Shown piece after piece: positions 1 to 4,829 of a stretch of DNA of 5,974 nt. The notes under the pieces were generated by a model, which made no database searches, was not told the origin of the DNA, and was given only the letters and a program-made list of their open reading frames with translations. Position 1 is the first letter of the stretch, and the number at the start of each line of letters is the position of its first letter. The stretch is from Firmicutes bacterium UBA2595 (lineage in GTDB: Bacteria > Bacillota > Thermincolia > Thermincolales > UBA2595). Location of the stretch: positions 7,210-13,183 of the forward strand of contig DDKP01000137.1 in NCBI GenBank assembly GCA_002339745.1. The letters run 5' to 3'. Made by a program: the position numbers and the translations under genes.

Positions 1-104
1 ATCAGCCGGAACCTGTCTTTGGGGTACGAATTGACAAATTCCAGTATGTCGTCACACATCTCCTTAGCCGTAATTTTACCTTTTGTAGGACTTACAAAAT
101 GCAT
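1..104 (-). CDS. N-terminus of YkuK/DUF458-like (RNase H-like) protein, partial
   Basis: A minus-strand reading frame starts with ATG at 104 and runs off the left edge after 34 complete codons. It reads MHFVSPTKGKITAKEMCDD, continues through ILEFVNSYPKDRFRL, and the next codon begins with AT. The start is supported by a purine-rich AGGGGGAG ribosome binding site at about 113-120, 8 nt upstream. The opening H-F-V-S-P-T-K-G followed by a short acidic helix and a basic-R-L segment resembles, from memory, the N-terminus of the YkuK/DUF458 family. That family has an RNase H-like fold and poorly defined function, and its next segment is usually a strand rich in I-G-T-D. The diagnostic part lies outside the window, so the family call is tentative. 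That a coding start exists here is more secure. The gene is divergent from the glycosyltransferase unit. Confidence 0.55.
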   Translation of the reverse strand, partial: MHFVSPTKGKITAKEMCDDILEFVNSYPKDRFRL

Positions 105-119
105 TATGACCACTCCCCC

Positions 120-134
120 TTGTTATTATAACAA
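120..134. repeat. Perfect 6-bp inverted repeat (TTGTTA-n3-TAACAA)
   Basis: The sequence reads TTGTTATTATAACAA, with 6-bp arms at 120-125 and 129-134 around a 3-nt spacer. It lies directly upstream of the ribosome binding site of the leftward gene that starts at 104. This is the size and placement of a small repressor operator, but no regulator can be named. Its minus-strand TATAAT (130-125) is too close to the ribosome binding site to be that gene's -10 box in a normal leader. Confidence 0.35.
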
Positions 135-162
135 ATGTTGAACCTTTTGGACACCCGATAAT

Positions 163-227
163 TTTTGACAGTTTCCTTTAATTTCGGACACAGCGCATTA
201 CAAAAAATTGTTTGTCATTTTGACAGT
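163..227. repeat. Direct repeat TTTTGACAGT, two copies 55 bp apart
   Basis: An exact 10-mer, TTTTGACAGT, occurs at 163-172 and again at 218-227. The same stretch carries GGACAC at 149-154 and 186-191. Only the second TTTTGACAGT contributes to a recognisable promoter, because nothing like a -10 box follows the first at 17 nt. The cluster could be regulator sites or the multiple end repeats of a mobile element. The sequence alone does not decide. Confidence 0.4.
213..225. promoter_or_regulatory. Dyad TGTCA-TTT-TGACA overlapping the -35 box
   Basis: Perfect 5-bp arms at 213-217 and 221-225 flank a 3-nt spacer. The right arm forms most of the TTGACA -35 hexamer of the promoter for the glycosyltransferase unit. 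A dyad over the -35 box is a plausible operator, but short dyads of this kind also arise by chance in AT-rich DNA. Confidence 0.3.
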
Positions 228-248
228 GTAACCAAAAATGTTTATGAT
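220..248 (+). promoter_or_regulatory. Sigma-A-type promoter for the glycosyltransferase/dehydrogenase unit
   Basis: A perfect -35 hexamer TTGACA (220-225) is followed after exactly 17 nt by TATGAT (243-248), one base from the TATAAT consensus. Transcription would begin near 255, leaving a leader of about 70 nt before the start codon at 324. No other promoter of this quality is seen before the two-gene unit, so it probably drives both genes in vegetative cells. Confidence 0.7.
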
Positions 249-310
249 GACTATTCATTCCTTTACTTTTTCGTTTTCATGTAATATTATAGAAAAGGTA
301 GATTTCATGG

Positions 311-318
311 GGAGGTGA
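311..318 (+). promoter_or_regulatory. Ribosome binding site GGAGGTGA that decides the start at TTG 324
   Basis: GGAGGTGA is a near-perfect anti-Shine-Dalgarno match. An in-frame GTG at 315 lies inside this element and so cannot be used efficiently with it. The in-frame TTG at 324 sits 5 nt downstream of the element, a normal spacing, and is the preferred start. Confidence 0.7.
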
Positions 319-323
319 CGGAC

Positions 324-1532
324 TTGTCCGCCTTGGAAAATGAAAATATTATCTGTATATCCTCTGTTGACTGGGACCCCATCTGGACACGTAAACAGCA
401 AGTTATGTCGAGGCTGCCAAAGTCCAACAAAATTCTATATATTGAACCGCCGGTAACCCTCCTGTCTCCTCTGAAAGATCCTAAAAGTATTATTAAATGG
501 TTTACTTTTTTAAAGGGGTTCCGTCCTTGGAGCAAAAATATATTCCTATTTTCTCCACCTGTCACTCTTCCCTTCGGGAACAAGTACAGGGTTATAAACC
601 GTCTCAACCAGTGGTGGGTTTCCCTGTTTTTAAAGGCCGTTATGGCCCACCTCGAAATCAAAAATCCTATAGTTTGGACTTATCTGCCTAATTCGGTAGA
701 CCTTGTGGATAAATTGGGTCAGAAAAAACTGCTGGTTTACGACTGTGTTGACGAGCATTCGGAATATTCGGGGTTTATCGATAAAAATACCATGCTCGAC
801 ATGGAGCGCCAGTTAATAGACAACTGTGATGTTGTTTTCGTTACCGCAAAAGGATTGTATGACTCCAAAAGAGAATATGCCCGTAAGATATACTTTCTTC
901 CCAATGCCGCTGACGTGGAGCATTTTATGAAGGCCCAGCGCCCGGATACGCCGGTTCCACAAGAAATTGCTTCCATTCCCCGGCCGGTGGTGGGATTTGT
1001 CGGGGTTATCCAGGATTGGATTGACCTTGATTTGATCAGGGAAACCGCCCTTTCCCACCCTGAATGGTCATTTGTGATGGTCGGCCCTGTAGCGGCCGGC
1101 ATAGACATTTCGGGCCTGCAGGATCTGCCTAATGTTTATTTTTTAGGAAGAAAGGATGTCTCGGTACTCCCCAGTTATATGAAAGCCTTTGATGTATGTA
1201 TCAACCCCTTTAAACTTAACGAACTTACCGACAAGGTAAGCCCGTTAAAATTTTACGAATACCTTGCCTCAGGTAAACCCATAGTTTCGGTAAATATGCC
1301 AGGTGTCAGCGCTTTTTCAGATATCGTGGAAATAGCCGACAATAAAGAAGAGTTTATTCAGGGTATAGAACGGGCACTTAATGAAGATGACCAGGAAAAA
1401 TTAAACCGGCGGTTAGAACGGGCCAGCGAAAACTCCTGGGAAAGCCGTGTGGATTTTATGATGTCCAGGATTATCGAAATAATGAACACGCCGGGACATA
1501 AACATAAAGGAGGAAAACATGTTGTCAACTGA
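324..1532 (+). CDS. GT-B-type glycosyltransferase (GT4-like, TuaH-like)
   Basis: This is a 402-residue protein with no evident signal peptide or membrane segment, as expected for a cytoplasmic or membrane-associated sugar transferase. The N-terminal half carries a W-D-P-I-W-T-R-K-Q-Q segment (residues 17-26) and a strand ending in ILYIEPP (37-43), typical of acceptor domains that begin with a bird-style rewrite of sugar polymers' lipid carriers. A YDCVDE motif follows at 139-144. NAADVEHF at 194-201 resembles the N-G-V-D-x-x-x-F hinge of GT4 enzymes. The donor domain begins near 222 (VVGFVGVIQDW), with FVMVGP at 250-255 and the conserved SPLKFYEYLASGKP at 306-319. A canonical E-x7-E pair is not obvious, since the residue eight before E312 is Lys. 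Donor and acceptor are unknown. Its start is TTG, and it overlaps the dehydrogenase gene by 14 nt, suggesting translational coupling in surface glycan synthesis. Family confidence is high, and specificity is not assignable. Confidence 0.85.
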   Translation: MSALENENIICISSVDWDPIWTRKQQVMSRLPKSNKILYIEPPVTLLSPLKDPKSIIKWFTFLKGFRPWSKNIFLFSPPVTLPFGNKYRVINRLNQWWVSLFLKAVMAHLEIKNPIVWTYLPNSVDLVDKLGQKKLLVYDCVDEHSEYSGFIDKNTMLDMERQLIDNCDVVFVTAKGLYDSKREYARKIYFLPNAADVEHFMKAQRPDTPVPQEIASIPRPVVGFVGVIQDWIDLDLIRETALSHPEWSFVMVGPVAAGIDISGLQDLPNVYFLGRKDVSVLPSYMKAFDVCINPFKLNELTDKVSPLKFYEYLASGKPIVSVNMPGVSAFSDIVEIADNKEEFIQGIERALNEDDQEKLNRRLERASENSWESRVDFMMSRIIEIMNTPGHKHKGGKHVVN

Positions 1533-2838
1533 AACGCTAAAACCGTCTGAGGTTAAAATAGGGATTTTCGGACTAGGGTTTGTCGGTCTGCCATTGGCCT
1601 TAAGTTATGCGATTCGAGGCTGCCAGGTTATCGGCGTGGATGTGGACCAAAACCTTGTCAACGAACTTAACCGGGGAGTAACCCATCACCTGGAAAAATA
1701 TCACGATACCCCGATCCAGGAAGTCCTGGCCGAACAACTGCATAATGGGAGATTCAGAGCCACCACTGATGCCCGGGAAGCCATGAGCCAATGCCGTTAC
1801 TTTATTATGACTGTTGGTATCCCCGTAGTTGAAGGAAACCACGATTTCAGTCACATTGAATCTTGTTCCAGGGCCATATCCTCCGGATTAAAAAAGGGGG
1901 ATCTTGTCCTTGTCCGCAGCACCCTGGTTCCCGGTATGACCCGCGGATTTATCATGCCGATTCTGGAAGAGACCGGGCTGAAAGCCGGAGAAGACTTTTA
2001 TCTGGCCTACTCATCCGAACGGATTGCCGAAGGTAAGGCATTTGATGAATTTGAAAACATGCCGTCACTGGTCAGTGGGATAAATGAGACCAGTGCGGAA
2101 GAAGCCCGCCGGCTAATGTCCATTGTAACCAAAGAATTGCACTTGGCCACTTCTATAGAGGTTGTGGAAAGCTCCAAGGTCATGGAAAACATCTCACGTG
2201 ACGTCAATATTGCCATGGTCAATGAATTTGCCCGCTTCTGTGAAGCATTGGATATAGACGTATTTGAAGTTATCAGGCTGGCCAATACTCATAAACGGGT
2301 TAAACTTCTTACACCCGGTCCCGGAGTAGGCGGCTACTGCATTCCCAACGCGCTTCATTATTTAACCCCCAAAGCCGATGAACTTGGCGTTCCCCTAAAG
2401 CTCCTGCGTACTGCCCGCAAAATTAATAATGATATCCCCGTTTTTGTGGCCAGCCTTGTCACAAAAAACCTGCCGGTACCGGCCAGCGAAGCCAAAGTCG
2501 CTGTGCTTGGAATTGCCATGAAGGATTATTCCAGTGATGACCGTCTAAGTCCCGCCCTGGAAGTCATCAGGCTTATGCAAATGTCCGGCATTAAAGTGTC
2601 TGCCTTCGACCCGGCGGTCCCGTCCAACTACGATTTCAAAGTTGAATCCCTTGAGGAAGCTGTTCGTGATGCGCACGCCGTAGTTGTATTGGCCAAACAG
2701 GACGGAATAGGCTATAACAACTTCCGGCTTTTCCGCCAGCTCATGAGTAAAGCCGGCACGCCGGTCATAGTCGATACCAAAAATCTATATAACAGGTCAG
2801 AAGTTGAAAAACACGGTTTTATCCTGAAAGCAATCTAG
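1519..2838 (+). CDS. Nucleotide-sugar (UDP-ManNAc/UDP-Glc-type) 6-dehydrogenase
   Basis: This 439-residue protein has the usual length and three-part layout of the UDP-glucose/UDP-ManNAc dehydrogenase family, which performs two NAD-dependent oxidations of the sugar C6 to a carboxylate. The Rossmann motif GLGFVG lies at 18-23 and D41 ends the second strand, favouring NAD over NADP. S-T-L-V-P-G is at 134-139 and SSERIAEGKA at 165-174. The central helix contains K220, E223 and N224, followed by RDVNIA (227-232). The catalytic cysteine is C274 in GPGVGGYCIPNALHYL (267-282). The C-terminal UDP-binding domain starts near 326 (VAVLGIAMKD), with D340-D341-R342 and S344-P345. The E-R-I-A-E-G signature leans towards the UDP-ManNAc/WecC branch, but the loop around C274 differs from the usual H-C-I-P-V-D-P, so the substrate is uncertain. 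ATG is preceded by AAAGGAGG at 1506-1513, inside the upstream gene. Confidence 0.88.
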   Translation: MLSTETLKPSEVKIGIFGLGFVGLPLALSYAIRGCQVIGVDVDQNLVNELNRGVTHHLEKYHDTPIQEVLAEQLHNGRFRATTDAREAMSQCRYFIMTVGIPVVEGNHDFSHIESCSRAISSGLKKGDLVLVRSTLVPGMTRGFIMPILEETGLKAGEDFYLAYSSERIAEGKAFDEFENMPSLVSGINETSAEEARRLMSIVTKELHLATSIEVVESSKVMENISRDVNIAMVNEFARFCEALDIDVFEVIRLANTHKRVKLLTPGPGVGGYCIPNALHYLTPKADELGVPLKLLRTARKINNDIPVFVASLVTKNLPVPASEAKVAVLGIAMKDYSSDDRLSPALEVIRLMQMSGIKVSAFDPAVPSNYDFKVESLEEAVRDAHAVVVLAKQDGIGYNNFRLFRQLMSKAGTPVIVDTKNLYNRSEVEKHGFILKAI

Positions 2839-2887
2839 TTGCCAGTTGCTATTGGTCGCTGGATACCCGATTACAGAATTATTTATA

Positions 2888-2936
2888 GAACAACGGTCGC
2901 CCCTATAAACAGGCGTCGATGTTCTTTCTTTTTTTT
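2888..2936 (+). terminator. Rho-independent terminator after the dehydrogenase gene
   Basis: An imperfect hairpin has outer arms GAACA (2888-2892) and TGTTC (2920-2924). Its inner part pairs around CGGT/GTCG and GCC/GGC, with one A-A mismatch and one bulge. A run of mostly T (TTTCTTTTTTTT, 2925-2936) follows at once. Position between the dehydrogenase stop and gpr supports the two units being transcribed separately. The rest of 2839-2887 shows nothing recognisable. Confidence 0.6.
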
Positions 2937-2942
2937 GGGGGC

Positions 2943-2972
2943 GAATATTTTTTCCCCGATTGGACAATTATA
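2943..2972 (+). promoter_or_regulatory. Sigma-F/G-like forespore promoter for gpr
   Basis: GAATA (2943-2947) fits the forespore -35 pattern GHATR. After 18 nt comes AATTATA (2966-2972), one mismatch from the sigma-G -10 pattern CATNHTA. Transcription would start near 2979, about 37 nt before the gpr start. In Bacillus, gpr is known to be expressed in the forespore under sigma-F and sigma-G, so element and gene agree. The stretch is AT-rich, so a chance match is possible. Confidence 0.45.
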
Positions 2973-3015
2973 TTTTTATAAAATGCACAAATTTTGTTAG
3001 GCGGGTGAAATAACA

Positions 3016-3999
3016 TTGAGAAGCGATTTATACAGGAGCCTCGGCATCAAAATTGATATGGCGCTGGAAGCCCACGACATCGTGCGTGGCGACACCGGGC
3101 AAGAAATACCAGGCGTTCAGCAGCAAAAACAGTCTTTTGAACATGCAGAGGTAACCGTTATCCGAATCCTGGATGCGTCTGCGGCACAAGTCATGGGGAA
3201 ACCGGTGGGAACTTACATAACTATTGATGCCCCGGCCATCAGGGAGAACAACAAACAGATCCATAATGAAATTGCAGAAGTTCTGGCGAAACAGTTAAGC
3301 TCTCTCTTAAACCTGACCCATGACGCCAGTGTGCTCATTGTTGGGCTGGGAAACTGGAACGCAACACCTGACGCCCTTGGACCCAGGGTAGTAAATTATA
3401 CCCTGGTCACCCGCCATTTAAAGAAATATGCTCCGCAGGACCTGAGTGGCGGGTTGAGGCCTGTAAGCGCCCTGGCGCCCGGAGTGTTGGGCATCACCGG
3501 CATCGAAACTGCTGAAATAATCAAAGGAGTGGTGGAAAAAACACGCCCCGACCTGATCATTGCAATCGATGCACTGGCAACCCAGAGTACGGACCGGATC
3601 GCCACCTCCATTCAACTGGCCGACACAGGGATTTCTCCCGGAGCGGGTATTGGCAACCAGAGAATGGGCATCAATAAAGAGACCATGGGAGTACCCGTCA
3701 TTGCCATCGGAGTCCCTACTGTAGTAAATGCCGCGGTTATAGCCCAGGGCGCTCTGGACCGCTTTATGCAGCAGATGGCCACTAATCCGGTAGTCAGAGA
3801 TACCGTAAAAAATATAAATCCGATTACCATACAGGAAATCGTAAAAAGTGTTTTAGGTCCGTACAGCACCAATTTAATGGTTACTCCCAAAGAAATTGAC
3901 GACCTGATTCAATCCCTGGGGAAAATTATTGCCGGGGGAATTTCCATTGCCCTTCATCCGTCGGTAGACCCCCAGGAGTTTCATATGTACCTGCATTGA
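3016..3999 (+). CDS. gpr: Spore germination protease GPR (peptidase family A25)
   Basis: GPR is the forespore endopeptidase that degrades alpha/beta-type SASPs in the first minutes of germination, freeing spore DNA and supplying amino acids. The 327-residue sequence matches the family throughout: VGLGNWNATPDALGP (109-123), VTRHL (131-135), PGVLGITGIET (155-165), IAIDALA (182-188), DTGISPGAGIGN (203-214), GVPVIAIGVPTVV (225-237) and NLMVTPKEID (286-295). D119 and D185 correspond to the two aspartates proposed as catalytic in Bacillus GPR (127 and 193), with the same 66-residue spacing. Residues 11-18 (IKIDMALE) match the zymogen self-cleavage region, predicting processing after D14. The protein is about 40-45 residues shorter than Bacillus GPR, mainly between about 250 and 275. 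The start is TTG, 7 nt after AGGCGGGTGA (2999-3008). The stop TGA is followed in frame by TAA TAA. It converges on two substrate genes. Confidence 0.95.
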   Translation: MRSDLYRSLGIKIDMALEAHDIVRGDTGQEIPGVQQQKQSFEHAEVTVIRILDASAAQVMGKPVGTYITIDAPAIRENNKQIHNEIAEVLAKQLSSLLNLTHDASVLIVGLGNWNATPDALGPRVVNYTLVTRHLKKYAPQDLSGGLRPVSALAPGVLGITGIETAEIIKGVVEKTRPDLIIAIDALATQSTDRIATSIQLADTGISPGAGIGNQRMGINKETMGVPVIAIGVPTVVNAAVIAQGALDRFMQQMATNPVVRDTVKNINPITIQEIVKSVLGPYSTNLMVTPKEIDDLIQSLGKIIAGGISIALHPSVDPQEFHMYLH

Positions 4000-4011
4000 T
4001 AATAAAACAAG

Positions 4012-4047
4012 AAAAAAGGGTAAGCGGGTTTTCCCGCTTACCGGTTT
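4012..4047. terminator. Bidirectional terminator between gpr and the SASP genes
   Basis: A perfect 10-bp stem, GGTAAGCGGG (4019-4028) pairing with CCCGCTTACC (4033-4042), closes on a 4-nt loop. On the minus strand the stem is followed by CTTTTTTC, a strong U-tract for the SASP transcript. On the plus strand it is followed by GGTTTATT, a weaker tract for gpr. It fills the 49-nt gap between the two convergent stops. Confidence 0.85.
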
Positions 4048-4048
4048 A

Positions 4049-4276
4049 TTAAAACTGGGTTTGTTGTCCTGCCAGGGACTGTTCGTAAGCCTGGATCATC
4101 CTTCTGACCATATTACCTCCCACGGCACCGCAGTCCCTGGAGGAGATGTGGCCCCAGTAACCACCCTGGATCTGGTTGGCGATACCAACTTCATTGGCCA
4201 GTTCATACTTAAAGTTGTACATGGCCTGGCCGGCTTCCGGGACAACTAACTTGTTGCGTTTTTGTCCGGTACCCAA
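4049..4276 (-). CDS. Alpha/beta-type small acid-soluble spore protein (copy 1)
   Basis: This is a 75-residue forespore DNA-binding protein that coats spore DNA, protects it from UV and chemical damage, and is degraded by GPR on germination. The hallmark second half reads GGYWGHISSRDCGAVGGNMV (38-57), followed by RRMIQAYEQ. The S-R-x-C-G-x-V-G-G form with cysteine is the clostridial version of the motif. The GPR recognition segment is YELANE (24-29), with cleavage expected between E25 and L26. The N-terminus M-G-T-G-Q-K-R-N-K is basic. The start is TTG at 4276, 8 nt after AAAGGGGGG (4285-4293). It lies 60 nt downstream of a near-identical copy with no clear terminator between them, so some transcription probably reads through from copy 2. 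No convincing promoter of its own is seen, only a CATAAAA -10-like string on the minus strand. It ends in a Gln-rich tail (QQTQF) absent from copy 2. Confidence 0.93.
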   Translation of the reverse strand: MGTGQKRNKLVVPEAGQAMYNFKYELANEVGIANQIQGGYWGHISSRDCGAVGGNMVRRMIQAYEQSLAGQQTQF

Positions 4277-4336
4277 AATAAATTCCCCCCTTTCTGTTTT
4301 TATGCGGTATCTGAAAATCAGCGCAGAAAGGTATCA

Positions 4337-4555
4337 CTACGCCCTGCCTGCGAGTGATTGCTCGTAAGCCTCGATCATCCTTCTAACCATTTGACCTCCG
4401 ACGGCGCCACAGTCTCTTGAAGAGATATGCCCCCAGTAGCCACCCTGGATCTGGTTAGTTATCCCCACCTGATTTGCCATTTCATACTTGAATTGATACA
4501 TAGCTTGTTGGGCCTGAGGAACCACCAGGTTGTTACGTTTTTGTCCGGTTCCCAT
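4337..4555 (-). CDS. Alpha/beta-type small acid-soluble spore protein (copy 2)
   Basis: This 72-residue SASP is identical to copy 1 at 61 of the first 70 positions, clearly a tandem duplicate. It shares GGYWGHISSRDCGAVGG (38-54), the DNA-binding core. The GPR segment reads YEMANQ (24-29): the cleavage-site Glu (E25) is kept, but the conserved Glu four residues further on is Gln (Q29). Most substitutions exchange charged or small residues for Gln or Asn (K9N, E14Q, G16Q, N21Q, E29Q, N55Q). The ATG start has an excellent ribosome binding site, AGGAGGTGA (4560-4568), 4 nt upstream, stronger than that of copy 1. A sigma-G-like promoter lies just beyond it. The stop is TAG, and the Gln-rich tail of copy 1 is replaced by R-A. 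Confidence 0.93.
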   Translation of the reverse strand: MGTGQKRNNLVVPQAQQAMYQFKYEMANQVGITNQIQGGYWGHISSRDCGAVGGQMVRRMIEAYEQSLAGRA

Positions 4556-4583
4556 TAAATCACCTCCTCTCTGTAGCTAATAT

Positions 4584-4613
4584 TAGTATAAGCTCGCAAT
4601 AAGAGCATTATAC
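4584..4613 (-). promoter_or_regulatory. Sigma-G-like forespore promoter for the SASP genes
   Basis: On the minus strand GTATA (4613-4609) fits the -35 pattern GHATR. After 18 nt comes TATACTA (4590-4584), one mismatch from CATNHTA. The start of transcription would be near 4577, just ahead of the ribosome binding site at 4560-4568. The 18-nt spacing and the single -10 mismatch at the first base match the gpr promoter candidate. SASP genes are known sigma-G targets, so the assignment is plausible. Confidence 0.5.
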
Positions 4614-4752
4614 TAGAAATCATTAACTGGCAATGTTACAGGAAATCTATTTAAAAATTCAATCCTCAGTAAATATTATCCGCTTACAGTGTTTAGATAT
4701 ACGGTGTAATTATTGGGCAGACTGACAACATCTTTTTAATTTTGGGCAAATG

Positions 4753-4781
4753 TCTGGCCTTTAATCAGGGCATAATATAAT
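4753..4781 (+). promoter_or_regulatory. Possible sigma-A promoter for the hydrogenase gene (strong -10, weak -35)
   Basis: A perfect TATAAT lies at 4776-4781, within an AT-rich run. The hexamer 17 nt upstream, TCTGGC (4753-4758), is a poor -35 box, so the promoter may depend on an activator or be misplaced. Transcription from it would start near 4788, giving a leader of about 42 nt. Confidence 0.35.
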
Positions 4782-4787
4782 TAACTT

Positions 4788-4804
4788 TTGTTGTAACTTA
4801 ACAT
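4788..4804. promoter_or_regulatory. Imperfect dyad resembling a Rex-type redox operator
   Basis: TTGTTGT (4788-4794), a 3-nt spacer and TTAACAT (4798-4804) recall the clostridial Rex pattern TTGTTAA-n4-TTAACAA. However, three bases differ and the spacer is one nucleotide short. It overlaps the predicted transcription start of a hydrogenase gene, where NADH-sensing Rex control would make sense. The match is weak. Confidence 0.2.
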
Positions 4805-4829
4805 TGAAATTGAAAGGGTGAGATTCCGG

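Larger units (their letters stand above)
4614..4829. other. AT-rich divergent intergenic region
   Basis: About 216 nt separate the SASP promoter from the hydrogenase start. No coding frame or RNA gene is supported. It contains a direct repeat TTGGGCA (4713-4719 and 4742-4748), a TATAAT box at 4776-4781 and an imperfect dyad at 4788-4804, all probably regulatory for the hydrogenase gene if functional. Confidence 0.5.

Noticed and set aside
125..130. Minus-strand TATAAT as the promoter -10 box of the leftward gene
   Set aside because: Transcription would start inside that gene's ribosome binding site, and the best -35 candidates match only about half the consensus.
165..193. First TTGACA (165-170) as a second promoter
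   Set aside because: The hexamer 17 nt downstream is ACACAG, with no resemblance to a -10 box.
315..323. GTG at 315 as an upstream start for the glycosyltransferase
   Set aside because: The GTG is part of the GGAGGTGA ribosome binding site itself, and TTG at 324 has proper spacing to that site.
305..661. Minus-strand open frame of 118 codons opposite the glycosyltransferase
   Set aside because: It is an overlap shadow of a clearly conserved gene, with no recognisable domain.
4277..4336. Separate forespore promoter or terminator between the two SASP genes
   Set aside because: A CATAAAA -10-like string is present, but no GHATR -35 lies at 17-18 nt. The only hairpin there (CTGA-TTT-TCAG) has 4 bp and no T-tract.
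4061..4367. Plus-strand open frames opposite the SASP genes
   Set aside because: Both SASP genes on the minus strand show strong family motifs and ribosome binding sites. The opposing frames have no motif support.
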